Below, one piece after another: positions 52,526 to 62,400 of a stretch of 64,000 bases of DNA (the stretch's first letter is position 1; each line of letters starts with the position of its first letter). This DNA is from Devosia sp. (GTDB taxonomy: Bacteria; Pseudomonadota; Alphaproteobacteria; Rhizobiales; Devosiaceae). The position numbers were made by a program, and so were the translations under genes. The notes beneath the pieces were generated by a model. That model worked only from the letters and a program-made list of their open reading frames with translations. It made no database searches and was not told where the DNA came from. The stretch spans positions 124,001 to 188,000 of the forward strand of contig NZ_JAFKHE010000016.1 of the NCBI RefSeq assembly GCF_017307495.1, read 5' to 3'.

Positions 52526-53632
52526 ATGTCGTTCAACACCTTCGGTCATCTCTTCCGTTTCACCACCTGGGGCGAAAGCCACGGGCCGGCGCTTGGCGTG
52601 GTGGTCGATGGCTGCCCGCCCGGCATCCCGATCTCGGCCGAGGCGATCCAGCGCGATCTCGATCGGCGCAAGCCCGGCCAGTCGCGCTTCACCACGCAGC
52701 GGCGCGAAGACGACCAGGTCCGCATCCTTTCGGGCACGTTCGAGGACGAGCGCGACGGCCAGCTCAAGACCACCGGCACGCCGATCTCGCTCTTGATCGA
52801 GAACACCGACCAGCGCTCCAAGGACTATTCCGAGATCAAGGACAAGTACCGGCCGGGCCACGCCGATTTCACCTACCACCAGAAATACGGCATCCGTGAC
52901 TACAAGGGCTCTGGCCGCGCCTCGGCGCGCGAGACGGCGGCGCGCGTCGCCGCCGGCGCCGTGGCACGGCTGGTGATCCCGCACGTGACGATCCGCGCCA
53001 GCCTGGTGCAGGTCGGGCCGCACAAGATCAACTACGCCAACTTCGACTGGGCCCAGGTCGACCAGAACCCCTTCTTCTGTGCCGATCCGATCGCCGCACA
53101 GGGTTGGGAGCACTATCTCGACAGCATCCGCAAGGACGGCAACTCGGTCGGCGCGGTCATCGAGGTCGTCGCCGAGGGCGTGCCGCCGGGCTGGGGGGCG
53201 CCGATCTACGGCAAGCTCAGCGCCGATCTCGCCTCCGCGATGATGTCGATCAACGCGGTCAAGGGCGTCGAGATCGGCGAGGGCATGAACTCGGCCGCGC
53301 TGACCGGCACCGAGAATGCCGACGAGATGCGGGCGGGCAATGCCGGCCCCTATTTCAAGTCGAACCACGCCGGCGGCATCCTCGGCGGTATTTCGAATGG
53401 CGACCCGATCGTGGTGCGGTTTGCGGTCAAGCCCACCTCCTCGATCATCACGCCGCGCGAGACGGTGACGACCGCCAACGAGGACACCGAGGTCATCACC
53501 AAGGGGCGGCACGACCCCTGCGTCGGCATCCGCGCCGTACCCATCGGCGAGGCGATGATGGCCCTGGTGCTGGCCGACCATTTCCTGCGCCATCGCGGCC
53601 AGACCGGGCGCGAGGGTGGCATCGGCTACTGA
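52526..53632 (+). CDS. aroC: Chorismate synthase
   Basis: Last step of the shikimate pathway, using reduced FMN. 368 residues. The signatures [52 protein letters not shown] and the C-terminal [17 protein letters not shown] are all present. ATG at 52526. It converges with tlyA, the two coding regions overlapping by 7 bases. Confidence 0.97.
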   Translation: MSFNTFGHLFRFTTWGESHGPALGVVVDGCPPGIPISAEAIQRDLDRRKPGQSRFTTQRREDDQVRILSGTFEDERDGQLKTTGTPISLLIENTDQRSKDYSEIKDKYRPGHADFTYHQKYGIRDYKGSGRASARETAARVAAGAVARLVIPHVTIRASLVQVGPHKINYANFDWAQVDQNPFFCADPIAAQGWEHYLDSIRKDGNSVGAVIEVVAEGVPPGWGAPIYGKLSADLASAMMSINAVKGVEIGEGMNSAALTGTENADEMRAGNAGPYFKSNHAGGILGGISNGDPIVVRFAVKPTSSIITPRETVTTANEDTEVITKGRHDPCVGIRAVPIGEAMMALVLADHFLRHRGQTGREGGIGY

Positions 53633-54366
53633 ACGCGGCTGAACCCCGCGACAATCTCGCGATTGCCGTCGCCCCCGGTGATCGGTGAGGCGATCGAGAA
53701 GCGGTGCGCCCAGCCCGCTGTGGCCATGTGAGAAACCACGCGCTCAACCGCATCGGCAATCGCCGTGTCGTCGGTGACGATGCCGCCCTTGCCGATGTGA
53801 TCGCGCCCCACCTCGAACTGCGGCTTGATCAGTATGACCGCCTCGGCGCCGGGCGCGGCCAGCGCCAGCGCCGGGTCAATGACCTTTAGGATCGAAACGA
53901 AGCTGACGTCGGAGACGATGAGCTCGATCGGGTCCGGGATGAGGTTGCGGTCGAGGTCGCGGCCGTTGACGCCTTCGAGCGAGACGACGCGGGGGTCGCA
54001 CCTGAGGCTCTCGTGCAGCTGCGCGTGCCCGACATCGACGGCATGGACCCGGACTGCGCCGCGCTCGAGCAACACCTGGGTGAACCCTCCCGTGGACGAG
54101 CCGAGGTCGAGGCAGGTCTTGCCGCGGGGGTCGATATTTCCCGCGTCGAGGCCGGCGACGAGCTTCAGCGCGGCGCGGGACACATATCGCGCCGCGGGAT
54201 CGTCGAGCGCGATGGCGTCGCTTTCATCCACCTGCTGGTTGGGCTTGGCCGCGACGCTGCCGTTGACCGTCACCGTGCCACGCAGGATGGCGTCGCGGGC
54301 CCGGGCGCGGCTGGGGAGCAGGCCGCGGGCTTCCAGTTCCTGGTCGAGCCGGCGGCGCCCGCTCAC
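53626..54366 (-). CDS. tlyA: TlyA-family rRNA 2'-O-methyltransferase
   Basis: 246 residues. The N-terminal S4 RNA-binding domain ([20 protein letters not shown], then [12 protein letters not shown]) is followed by an FtsJ-like SAM domain with [20 protein letters not shown] and [13 protein letters not shown]. TlyA methylates 16S and 23S rRNA riboses in mycobacteria; hemolysin annotations are historical. The GTG at 54366 overlaps the SCO1 stop by 4 bases. In related genomes dxs often lies near xseB and tlyA; it is not in this stretch. Confidence 0.92.
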   Translation of the reverse strand: MSGRRRLDQELEARGLLPSRARARDAILRGTVTVNGSVAAKPNQQVDESDAIALDDPAARYVSRAALKLVAGLDAGNIDPRGKTCLDLGSSTGGFTQVLLERGAVRVHAVDVGHAQLHESLRCDPRVVSLEGVNGRDLDRNLIPDPIELIVSDVSFVSILKVIDPALALAAPGAEAVILIKPQFEVGRDHIGKGGIVTDDTAIADAVERVVSHMATAGWAHRFSIASPITGGDGNREIVAGFSRVQ

Positions 54367-54968
54367 GACGCGATGAGCTTCCTGATCTTGGCGACCGCGG
54401 TGTCCTTGGACTCGCCATAGGCGATGGTGCCTTCGAACCGGCCGTCCCTGTTGATCAGGAAGACGCTCGCCGTGTGGTTGACGAGGTAGTAGCCATCCGC
54501 ATCCGGAGCGGTCGCTTCCGACATCACGCCGAACGAGGCCTTGGCATCCGCCGTCTGCTGGTCGGTGCCGACGAGGCCGATCGTGCCCGGGAAGGAACTG
54601 AGGTAGTCGGCCAGCACGTTCCTGGTGTCGCGGGCAGGATCGACGGTGACGAAGATGATGCGCAACTGCTCGGGCGAGAGGCCCAGTTGTTCCTTCCATG
54701 CGGCCGACTCGGCGAGCGTGGTCGGGCAGACGTCGGGGCAGTGCGTGTAGCCGAAGAAGACGAGGCTCGGGGTGCCCTTGAGGCTCGCCTCGGTGAAGGT
54801 GCCGCCCTGGGTCGACTCGAGGGCAAAGGGCTTGCCGGTCACACCGAGCGGGGCGTTGGGGCCCTGCCGGGTGAAGAACACCACTGTGGCGGCAACGGCG
54901 GCGACGACGACAAGCGTCCAGAGGATGATGCGGAAGCGCGCAAGCGCGGGCGAGGTCGTGTCGGCCAT
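54363..54968 (-). CDS. SCO1/SenC-family copper chaperone
   Basis: 201 residues, anchored by one N-terminal helix (FRIILWTLVVVAAVAATVVF) with a thioredoxin-fold domain in the periplasm. The copper site is complete: CPDVC in YTHCPDVCPTT and the distal His in LVNHTASVFLI. SCO1 proteins help assemble the CuA centre of cytochrome c oxidase. It is coupled to tlyA by a GTGA overlap, which is an unusual partner. Confidence 0.92.
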   Translation of the reverse strand: MADTTSPALARFRIILWTLVVVAAVAATVVFFTRQGPNAPLGVTGKPFALESTQGGTFTEASLKGTPSLVFFGYTHCPDVCPTTLAESAAWKEQLGLSPEQLRIIFVTVDPARDTRNVLADYLSSFPGTIGLVGTDQQTADAKASFGVMSEATAPDADGYYLVNHTASVFLINRDGRFEGTIAYGESKDTAVAKIRKLIAS

Positions 54969-55060
54969 GGTCCCTGTGTCCGGAGAGTCCGCCGCCTTAT
55001 AGCGCTCCGCAGCGGTGCGGGGCGAGCGGCGATGTCGCAGTCACGCGCTGTTGAAGCCCG

Positions 55061-55309
55061 CTATTGCGGGTCGAGCGGTTCGGTCCCGGTCGGCTGGCCG
55101 CTGCGCAGGGTGATCTTCTCGATGCGCATCTCGGCCGCCTTGAGCAGCGCCTCGCAATGCGCCTTCAGGGCCTCGCCACGCTCGTAGATGGCGATCGACT
55201 CGGCGAGCGGCGCCTGCCCGCTCTCGAGCTTGCCGACGATGGTCTCGAGCTCGCGCAGGGCGGCCTCGAAGCTCATCTGCTTGATATCGTCGGCTGGGGA
55301 ATCGGCCAT
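55061..55309 (-). CDS. xseB: Exodeoxyribonuclease VII small subunit
   Basis: 82 residues. The start [20 protein letters not shown] with [20 protein letters not shown] is the complete family pattern. With XseA, which is not in the window, it forms exonuclease VII, which degrades single-stranded DNA. It follows the histone-deacetylase-like gene by 29 bases, a pair conserved in the order. Confidence 0.94.
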   Translation of the reverse strand: MADSPADDIKQMSFEAALRELETIVGKLESGQAPLAESIAIYERGEALKAHCEALLKAAEMRIEKITLRSGQPTGTEPLDPQ

Positions 55310-55338
55310 GTCGCGGCTCCTCGGAACAGGATCCGTTG

Positions 55339-56268
55339 CTAGCCCGCCCCCATCAACATTTCAACATGCGCGGCAACGCCGGTGGCGAGCCCCTGGCGGT
55401 CGTAGCCGCCTTCGAGCATGGAGACGATGCGGCCGTCGCACACGCGGCTGGCAACATCCATCAGCCGGCCGGTGAGCCAGCCAAAGTCCTCGGGCTTCCA
55501 GTTGAGGCCGGCGAGCGGATCGCGATAGTCGGCATCGAACCCGGCCGAGACGAGAAGGAAATCCGGTCGGAAGGCCTCGAGCGCCGGGAGGATGCGGTCG
55601 TCATAGGCCGCACGCATCGCCTCGGTGCCCGACCCGGCGGGCAGCGCCGCATTGCAGATGTTGCCGACGCCGACAAAGCTCGGCGCACCGGTGCCCGGAT
55701 AGAGCGGCATCTGGTGGCTCGAGCCGTAGAACACCGTCTCGTCATCCTGGAAGATGTCCTCGGTGCCATTGCCGTGATGCACGTCGAAATCGACAATCGC
55801 GACACGCTCGGCCCCGAACTTGCGCTGCGCCTCGCGCGCCACGATGGCAATGGTGTTGATGAGGCAGAACCCCATCGGCCGGTGCCGCTCGGCGTGGTGG
55901 CCGGGCGGACGCACGGCGCAGAAGGCATTGCGGACCCCGCCCAGCGCCACTTCCTCCAGCGCCAGCAGTCCGGCGCCCAGGGCGGTCGCGGCTGCACCGA
56001 GCGAGCCGGACGAGATGAAGGTGTCCTCGTCGATCCTGGAGATGCCCTCGGCCGGCCGGATGCGGGCAAGGTTCTGCAGATAATCCCCGGAGTGCACGAG
56101 TTGTGCGAGGCTGAGATCGCCCGAGGGGGCGTCGAGCCGCTTCAGCCCGGCAAACGTCGCGGCGGACAGTGCGTCCTCCACCGCCCTGATCCGATCGGGA
56201 CGCTCCGGATGGCCGGTCGGGGTGACATGGCTTTCGAAATTGCGCTGCGAGACGAGCAGTGTGGTCAT
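55339..56268 (-). CDS. Histone deacetylase-family protein (class II type)
   Basis: 309 residues. The zinc deacetylase site is intact: [19 protein letters not shown] (the His pair), [15 protein letters not shown] (Asp and His ligands) and a second Asp in [13 protein letters not shown]. Bacterial members act on acetylpolyamines, acetoin-pathway substrates or acetyl-lysine; the substrate here is unknown. ATG at 56268. It heads the xseB-SCO1-tlyA series and is divergent from tsaC. Confidence 0.92.
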   Translation of the reverse strand: MTTLLVSQRNFESHVTPTGHPERPDRIRAVEDALSAATFAGLKRLDAPSGDLSLAQLVHSGDYLQNLARIRPAEGISRIDEDTFISSGSLGAAATALGAGLLALEEVALGGVRNAFCAVRPPGHHAERHRPMGFCLINTIAIVAREAQRKFGAERVAIVDFDVHHGNGTEDIFQDDETVFYGSSHQMPLYPGTGAPSFVGVGNICNAALPAGSGTEAMRAAYDDRILPALEAFRPDFLLVSAGFDADYRDPLAGLNWKPEDFGWLTGRLMDVASRVCDGRIVSMLEGGYDRQGLATGVAAHVEMLMGAG

Positions 56269-56360
56269 TGAGGGGGCCGCCGGATTGCCCGCGAAGCTTG
56301 ACGTTCAAGGCTTGCGGTTGTCAAACGGCGGGCACCAGAGTCCGTTTCATATCGTCCAGC

Positions 56361-57305
56361 ATGCCGACAGGCGCCGTTCATGACCGTTCAGATATCGCCG
56401 AACTCGCAGCCCTGCTGCGGGCCGGGGAGCTTGTCGCCTTCCCCACCGAGACGGTCTACGGGCTGGGTGCCGACGCGACCAACTCCGACGCCGTGCTCAA
56501 GATCTACGAGGCCAAGGGCCGCCCCCGCTTCAATCCGCTGATCGTGCACGTCGCCGACCTCGCGATGGCCGAACGCCTGGTCGAGTTCTCGCCGATGGCG
56601 CGCAAGCTGGCCCAGTTCTGGCCCGGCCCGCTGACCCTGGTGCTGCCCCGGCGCCCGGATGCCGGCATTTCCGACATCGTCACCGCCGGCCTCGACACGG
56701 TTGGCATCCGCATTCCCGACCACCCGCTGGCGCGGGAGCTCATCCGCGCCGCCGACCGCCCGCTCGCGGCCCCCTCGGCCAACAGATCGGGCAAGCTCTC
56801 GCCCACCACCGCCGATCAGGTGGTGAAGGGATTTCAGGGGCTTGTGCCGGTGCTGGACGGGGGAGCGTCGCAGTCCGGCGTCGAATCCACCATCCTCGCC
56901 GTCGAGGGCGAGACGGTGACCCAGCTGCGCGCCGGCGCCCTGCCGCGCGCGGAGATCGCGGCCGCGATCGGCCGCCCGATCGCACAGGCCGCGCACGACG
57001 CCAGGATTGCCGCCCCCGGCATGCTGGCCAGCCATTACGCCCCGAGCGCCACGCTCCGGCTCGACGCGGAGTACCCCGAGCCGGGCGAGACCTGGCTCGG
57101 TTTCGGCCCCGGCCGCGCCGGCGCCAACCTCTCGCCCAAGGGCGACCTGCGCGAAGCCGCTCGCAACCTCTTCTCGATGCTGCATGAACTGGACGAGAGC
57201 GCCACGCGCATCGCCGTCGCGCCGATCCCCCACACCGGCCTGGGCGAGGCGATCAACGACCGGCTGAGGCGAGCGGCCGCGCCGCGAACTCCGGCCGTCC
57301 ACTAA
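56361..57305 (+). CDS. tsaC: L-threonylcarbamoyladenylate synthase
   Basis: Makes threonylcarbamoyl-AMP, the donor for t6A37 of tRNA. 314 residues: YrdC domain with GELVAFPTETVYGLGADATN, KGRPRFNPLIVHV and LAAPSANRSGKLSPTTADQV, plus a C-terminal Sua5 domain (APGMLASHYAPSA), so this is the long Sua5 type. The ATG at 56361 is chosen; upstream codons in frame overlap the divergent promoter region. Its partner tsaB is at 14300. Confidence 0.95.
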   Translation: MPTGAVHDRSDIAELAALLRAGELVAFPTETVYGLGADATNSDAVLKIYEAKGRPRFNPLIVHVADLAMAERLVEFSPMARKLAQFWPGPLTLVLPRRPDAGISDIVTAGLDTVGIRIPDHPLARELIRAADRPLAAPSANRSGKLSPTTADQVVKGFQGLVPVLDGGASQSGVESTILAVEGETVTQLRAGALPRAEIAAAIGRPIAQAAHDARIAAPGMLASHYAPSATLRLDAEYPEPGETWLGFGPGRAGANLSPKGDLREAARNLFSMLHELDESATRIAVAPIPHTGLGEAINDRLRRAAAPRTPAVH

Positions 57306-57336
57306 GTCTTAATGCCGTCGGCCGTTCAATCGCCCC

Positions 57337-58698
57337 ATGACCGCAGGAACCAGCAGCGAAAGGGTCGAACTCGCCGAACTCGTCGGCGCGCTCAGCCATG
57401 CCCTGGACATCACCGAGGGCCAGCCGGCGGGACACGGCGTACGCTGCTGCTGGATAGGCATGCACCTGGGACGAGCCCTCGGCTTCGATGAAGCAACGCT
57501 CGGCGATCTCTACTACGCCCTGCTGCTCAAGGATGTCGGGTGCAGCTCCAACGCCGCGCGCATCTGCCAGCTCTACCTCGCCGACGACCTGAACTTCAAA
57601 CGCGACCACAAGCGGTTGGATGACGCACTGCCGCAGATCCTGCGCTTCGTGCTGTCGCATACCGGCATGAAGGCCGGCCTCGCCGAGCGCTTCCGGACGA
57701 TCCTGCACATCGCCATGCATGGCGGCGAGGTGGTCAGCGAACTGATCGAGACGCGCTGCACCCGCGGTGCCGAGATCGTGCGCCAGATGCATTTCTCCGA
57801 GGCGGTGGCAGGCGCCATCCTCGACCTCGACGAGCATTGGAACGGCCGCGGCCACCCCCTGGGCAAGGTCGGCGAAGCGATCTCGCCGCTGGCGAGGATC
57901 GCGCTGCTCGCGCAGGTGGTCGACGTGTTCTTCATGACCGGTGGCCGGGAGGCGGCACTGGCGGAGGTCTCGGCCCGATCGGGCGTCTGGTTCGATCCGG
58001 CCTATGTGGCGTGCTTCGCACGCGTCTCTGCGGATCCTTCGTTTTGGGCCGGCCTCGCCGCCCCTGACATCGACGCGCATGTCGTGGCGCTGGAACCGCG
58101 GAAGCGGGCCATTGCAGTCGGAGAGGACTATCTCGACGACATCGCCGCCGCCTTTGCCCGCGTCATCGATGCCAAAAGCCCTTATACGAGCGGCCATTCG
58201 AACCGGGTGGCGCTGTTTGCCGACCTGATTGCCGAGCAACTGGGCTTGCCACCGGAACGCCGCCGTCGCCTGAGGCGCGCCGCCCTGCTGCACGATATCG
58301 GCAAGCTCGGCGTATCGAACCAGGTGCTCGACAAGCCGGGCAAGCTCGACGACGAGGAGTGGAAACAGATGCGGCGGCATCCGGTGATCGGCGAGCGCAT
58401 CCTGTCGCGAATCGGGGCCTTCGCCGAGTTGGCGCAGATCGCCCTATCGCATCACGAACGGCTCGATGGCCGAGGCTATCCCCATGGCCTGCGGGACGAG
58501 CAGATCGGCCTGGATTCGCGCATCGTCACCACGGCCGACATCTTCGATGCCCTGACCGCCGAGCGGCCGTACCGCGCCGCCATGCCGGTCTCGAAGGCCT
58601 TTGCCGTCATGGACGGCGATGCCGGGACCGCGATCGATCCCGACTGTCTCCTGGCCCTGAAGCGTGCCATGTCCGCGGCGGAAACCGCCGCGGCCTAG
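57337..58698 (+). CDS. Tandem HD-GYP protein, probable cyclic-di-GMP phosphodiesterase
   Basis: 453 residues, two HD-GYP-like halves. The N-terminal half (30-200) is degenerate: the HD pair is replaced (LLLKDVGC, 63-69), although DEHWNGRGHP (165-174) resembles the GYP region. The C-terminal half (265-445) is complete: ALLHDIGKLGV (HD at 319-320) and HHERLDGRGYP (372-382). No receiver or membrane segment is present, so it is cytosolic, and the first half may sense a ligand or dimerise. The stop overlaps the dnaJ-like stop on the other strand. Confidence 0.88.
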   Translation: MTAGTSSERVELAELVGALSHALDITEGQPAGHGVRCCWIGMHLGRALGFDEATLGDLYYALLLKDVGCSSNAARICQLYLADDLNFKRDHKRLDDALPQILRFVLSHTGMKAGLAERFRTILHIAMHGGEVVSELIETRCTRGAEIVRQMHFSEAVAGAILDLDEHWNGRGHPLGKVGEAISPLARIALLAQVVDVFFMTGGREAALAEVSARSGVWFDPAYVACFARVSADPSFWAGLAAPDIDAHVVALEPRKRAIAVGEDYLDDIAAAFARVIDAKSPYTSGHSNRVALFADLIAEQLGLPPERRRRLRRAALLHDIGKLGVSNQVLDKPGKLDDEEWKQMRRHPVIGERILSRIGAFAELAQIALSHHERLDGRGYPHGLRDEQIGLDSRIVTTADIFDALTAERPYRAAMPVSKAFAVMDGDAGTAIDPDCLLALKRAMSAAETAAA

Positions 58699-59660
58699 TT
58701 GTCCCGCACCTTATACGGCTTCTGGTCGCGCCAGAAGCGCATCAGGCTCTCGAGGTCGGGATCGCTGCTCTCGGGAAGCACGATCTTGAGCGTCACATAG
58801 AGATCGCCGGCGCCGTGCAGACCCTTGCCCTTCAGGCGCAACGCCTTGGTGGTGTTGACCGAGGCGGGCAGGTTCAGCTCGGCCGAGCCGTCGAGGGTGG
58901 GCACCCGCACCTTGCCGCCCAGCACCGCCTCGTAGAGGGTGATCGGCACGTCGACGCGCAGATCGGGGCCGTCGCGGCGGAACTGCTTGTGGCGCTCGAA
59001 CTTCACCGTGACGATGGCGTCGCCCGGCGGTCCGCCCATCGGCGACGGGCTGCCCTGGCCCTTGAGCCGGATCTGCTGGCCGTCCTCGACCTTGTCGGGG
59101 AGCTTGACGTTGAGCACCTTGCCCGAAGGCATGCGCAGGGGCACGCTGCCGCCCTGATGCGCCTGCTCGAGCGTCACCGTGGCAGTGGCGTTGATGTCCT
59201 CGCCGCCAAAGCTCTGGGCACGGCCCTGGAAACCGCCGGCCGATGAGCCCGAGAACGGGTCCCAGCCCTGCCCGGCGCCGGCGCCGGTCCGGCCGCCGCC
59301 GCCGCGCGGCTGGCCGCCAAAGCCGGACATGAATTCCTTGAGGATGTCCTCGGCGGAAAAGCCGCCCTGGTTCGCCGAGTAGCCACCAGCGCCGGCGCGG
59401 CCGCCGGCGCCGCCGCGGCCGAAGCCGGCAAAGCGCGGGTTGCCGTCGGCGTCGATTTCGCCGCGGTCGTAGCTGGCGCGTTTCTCCTTGTCGGAGAGAA
59501 AATCATAGGCGGACGAGATCTCCGCGAACTTCGCGTGAGCCTTCGGGTCGTCCTGGTTCTGGTCGGGGTGGTGCGCCTTGGCGAGCTTGCGGTAGGCTGC
59601 CTTCAGGTCCTTCTCCGAGACGGACTTGGGCACCCCGAGCACGGTATAGGGATCGCGCAT
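58695..59660 (-). CDS. DnaJ-class co-chaperone without zinc finger (CbpA-like)
   Basis: 321 residues. J domain at 1-70 with DPYTVLGVPKSVSEKDLKAA and the HPD motif in KAHHPDQNQ. A Gly-rich linker (about 80-150) follows, then the two C-terminal substrate-binding beta domains (GGSVPLRMPSGKVLNVKLPD). No CxxCxGxG repeats are present, so it is the type II form. It stimulates DnaK. The ATG at 59660 is divergent from pdxH. Confidence 0.93.
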   Translation of the reverse strand: MRDPYTVLGVPKSVSEKDLKAAYRKLAKAHHPDQNQDDPKAHAKFAEISSAYDFLSDKEKRASYDRGEIDADGNPRFAGFGRGGAGGRAGAGGYSANQGGFSAEDILKEFMSGFGGQPRGGGGRTGAGAGQGWDPFSGSSAGGFQGRAQSFGGEDINATATVTLEQAHQGGSVPLRMPSGKVLNVKLPDKVEDGQQIRLKGQGSPSPMGGPPGDAIVTVKFERHKQFRRDGPDLRVDVPITLYEAVLGGKVRVPTLDGSAELNLPASVNTTKALRLKGKGLHGAGDLYVTLKIVLPESSDPDLESLMRFWRDQKPYKVRDN

Positions 59661-59766
59661 GGGTTCCTTTTCGTGGCGCGGGTTGGGATTTGCTTTCGCC
59701 CCCTGCCGCATCCTATATGGCGACGCGCCCGATGCTTGTCCAGATCGGCGCGAGACGGGGGTAGAC

Positions 59767-60402
59767 ATGCCGGCCACAACGCTTTCCGAACGCCTGTTCG
59801 ACGATGCCGACATGGCGCCGATCGATCCGGGTTCCCTGTTCGAGGAGTGGTTCGCCCTGGCCCAGCAGAGCGAGCCGAATGATCCGCATGCCATGGCGCT
59901 CGCGACAGTCGACGCGGACGGGCTGCCGGACGTGCGCATGGTGCTGCTCAATGCCCGCGACGCCCGCGGCTATTGCTTCTTCACCAATTTCGAGAGCGAC
60001 AAGGCACGCCAGCTGCTGGCCAACCCGAGGGCTGCGTTCGTCCTGCACTGGAAGTCACTGCGCCGGCAGATCCGGGTGCGCGGGCCGGTCGAAGTCGTCG
60101 CCGACAAGGAAGCCGACGCCTATTTTGCCACCCGGGCCCGCGTCAGCCAGATCGGCGCGCACGCCAGCAAGCAGTCGCGACCGCTCGCCAACCGCTACAC
60201 CCTGCTCGAGCGGGTCGAGACCCTGCAGAAGAGCTTCGGCGAGGACGAGCCGGTCAACCGCCCGACCAACTGGTCGGGGTTCCGGGTCGTGCCGCAGGCA
60301 ATGGAGTTCTGGAAGGATGGGGCCAACCGGCTGCATGACCGGGTCCGCTTCACCCGTACCCTGCCGGACGGCGCGTGGAGCCGGCAACGGCTTTATCCGT
60401 AG
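59767..60402 (+). CDS. pdxH: Pyridoxamine 5'-phosphate oxidase
   Basis: Oxidises pyridoxine and pyridoxamine phosphates to pyridoxal phosphate with FMN. 211 residues. PHAMALATVDADGLPDVRMV, YCFFTNFESDKARQLLANP and RQIRVRGPVEVV form the FMN site. The C-terminal dimerisation signature is FWKDGANRLHDRVRFTR. ATG at 59767. The dnaJ-like and pdxH pair, divergent here, is a conserved neighbourhood. Confidence 0.96.
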   Translation: MPATTLSERLFDDADMAPIDPGSLFEEWFALAQQSEPNDPHAMALATVDADGLPDVRMVLLNARDARGYCFFTNFESDKARQLLANPRAAFVLHWKSLRRQIRVRGPVEVVADKEADAYFATRARVSQIGAHASKQSRPLANRYTLLERVETLQKSFGEDEPVNRPTNWSGFRVVPQAMEFWKDGANRLHDRVRFTRTLPDGAWSRQRLYP

Positions 60403-60583
60403 CAGACGCCAATCGTTGCTTCGTCAGCCCGCCCGCCCGAACGAGGAACCGGCCGTCGAGACAATGCTGCGAGCCGGCTCGGCCCAGGGCGCCAGCGGCT
60501 CCTAACAGCTTTCTGCGCCCGGCCTTTGCATCCTGCCGCGCGGCATGGTTATGGCTAGCGGGTTGTCATTCCCAGCGGCGGCG

Positions 60584-61402
60584 ATGCGCATCCTCATCCG
60601 CACCTCGAAATGGGCGATCTGGGCCCGGCGCCTGGGCAGTCTCGCGCTGCCGGTGACGATCGTCCCGGTATTCCTGCATCGCGAACAGATGATCGCGTCG
60701 GGCGATTTCGTCGTCACGGAAGCCGTGGCCGCGGGGCTTGCGGCATTGGCGGTGTTCCTCGCGCTGGGCGCCTTCGCCCGGCTGTGGGTCACCGGCGACC
60801 GGGGCTGGGGCCGCGCCGCGTCGGGACTGCTGTTCGGGATCGCCTGCCTGCTGCCGTTCGCCTGGCTGGGCTATCAGGCCGTCCGCTACCCGATGGCCAA
60901 CGAGGTGACCACCGACATCGCCGAACCGCTGGCGCTGACCTCAGGGGTGAGCGTGGCGCCGACCAGCGCCGCCCTGCGCGACAGGATTGCCGAGGCCTTT
61001 CCGAATGCGCGGACGCGTTCCTATCCCGTCGATGCCACCGACATGTTCACCATCGTGGACAACCTCGTCTCCGAACGAGGCTGGGACGTGCGCATCCAGC
61101 GGGCCCCGCCGACCGCGCTCGATACCGGCCAGATCAATGCCATCGCGATGACCCTGTTCGGCTGGCGCGACGAGGTGGCCATCCGTGTTGCCGGCACGGC
61201 GCAGGGCTCGACCATCGACATGCGCTCGGTGCCGTTGGGAGGGTTCCACGATTTCGGCGAGAACGGCCGCCGGATCGAGGAATTCCTGCTCGCGCTCGAC
61301 CAGAAGATCACCCTGACATTGCGCGACGCACCGCAGGCGCCGGCTGCCGGCGAGACCGAGCCGCCTCCGGCTCCGCCCGACGAGGGCGACGCCGGCCAAT
61401 AG
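60584..61402 (+). CDS. DUF1499 membrane protein
   Basis: 272 residues. Three N-terminal hydrophobic segments (about 10-90: LGSLALPVTIVPVFL, AAGLAALAVFLALGAF and GLLFGIACLLPFAWLGY) precede a soluble DUF1499 domain. That domain has TDMFTIVDNLVSERGWDVRI and MTLFGWRDEVAIRV, and a Pro-rich tail follows. The function is unknown. The ATG at 60584 is preferred to one at 60545 because it starts directly at the family-like region. The 181 bases upstream hold nothing I recognise. Confidence 0.82.
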   Translation: MRILIRTSKWAIWARRLGSLALPVTIVPVFLHREQMIASGDFVVTEAVAAGLAALAVFLALGAFARLWVTGDRGWGRAASGLLFGIACLLPFAWLGYQAVRYPMANEVTTDIAEPLALTSGVSVAPTSAALRDRIAEAFPNARTRSYPVDATDMFTIVDNLVSERGWDVRIQRAPPTALDTGQINAIAMTLFGWRDEVAIRVAGTAQGSTIDMRSVPLGGFHDFGENGRRIEEFLLALDQKITLTLRDAPQAPAAGETEPPPAPPDEGDAGQ

Positions 61403-61409
61403 CCCGTCG

Positions 61410-62333
61410 TCAGTTGCTGGCGGGGAACACGACCATGCCGGCGACGCCGTGCGTCGCGCCGATCAGGCCACGATCGGCGAGATATTCCACGTGGGCGCGC
61501 AGGGTCATCCGGGCCGCCCCCCGCAGCGGCGGGGCGAGATCGGGATAGATCCTCGCCAGCAGGTCGCCGATGCTGCGCGCGCCCTGCCCGACCGCAGCCA
61601 CGACCTGGCGGTTCCGCGCCTGCCGATGCGCGAGAAGGGCCCGGGCCTGGTCCGGACCGTTGGCGATCTCGCCACCGTGGGCCGGCAGGTAGTGCAAGTA
61701 GTCGAGCCCGATGACCCGCTCGAGCGCGCCGAGATAGTCGGCCATCGAGCCGTCCGGCACGGCGACCAGCGTCGAATTCCAGCCCATGATGTGGTCGCCG
61801 GTGAGCAGCCATGGCGTACCGGCGAGGCCGATGGCGATGTGGTTGGCACAGTGGCCCGGCGTCGCAACAACCTCGAGCGCAGTGTCGCCGACCACGACCC
61901 GCTCGCCGTGCTTCAGCACACGGTCGGGCACATGGCGCCAGTCGCTTTCCCGACCCACGGGATTGATCTCGAACAGGCGCTGCGGCCGGCTGAGCCGGTG
62001 CCGGCCGCCCGACCAGACCGGGGCGCCCAGCGCGGCCTTCAGCCTCGGCACGAGCGCGGAGTGATCGAGGTGGGTGTGGGTGAGCAGGATCGCCGCGACC
62101 CTGCGGCCGCCGATCGCGTCGAGCAGCGCCTTCAGGTGCCCGCTGTCGTCGGGACCGGGATCGACGACGACTACCGGGGCGCTGCCGACGAGGAAGCTGT
62201 TCGTCCCCCTGAAGGTGTAGGGACCGGCATTGGGCGCCGTGACCCGCACGATGCCGGGAGCGACCCCCGTGGGCTCTCCGGTTCTGGCATCGAACTGGGT
62301 GTTGAAGCGAAGCTCGGGCGTCCGGGCGGGCAT
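61410..62333 (-). CDS. Metallo-beta-lactamase-fold hydrolase (LACTB2-like)
   Basis: 307 residues. The metal site is present: LTHTHLDHSALVP (HxHxDH), His in TPGHCANHIAIG, Asp in LLTGDHIMGW and His in LPAHGGEIAN. A C-terminal winged-helix-like tail (TLRAHVEYLADRGLIG) makes it resemble the LACTB2 group, in which endoribonuclease activity is known. A glyoxalase II-type role is less likely. It is convergent with the DUF1499 gene, with 7 bases between the stops. Confidence 0.88.
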   Translation of the reverse strand: MPARTPELRFNTQFDARTGEPTGVAPGIVRVTAPNAGPYTFRGTNSFLVGSAPVVVVDPGPDDSGHLKALLDAIGGRRVAAILLTHTHLDHSALVPRLKAALGAPVWSGGRHRLSRPQRLFEINPVGRESDWRHVPDRVLKHGERVVVGDTALEVVATPGHCANHIAIGLAGTPWLLTGDHIMGWNSTLVAVPDGSMADYLGALERVIGLDYLHYLPAHGGEIANGPDQARALLAHRQARNRQVVAAVGQGARSIGDLLARIYPDLAPPLRGAARMTLRAHVEYLADRGLIGATHGVAGMVVFPASN

Positions 62334-62400
62334 TGCGCTCTCCCAGGGGAGCGACTAGTAAAAGGGCGCTGGAATTTCTCCTCTTGCTGAAGGATTGGCA

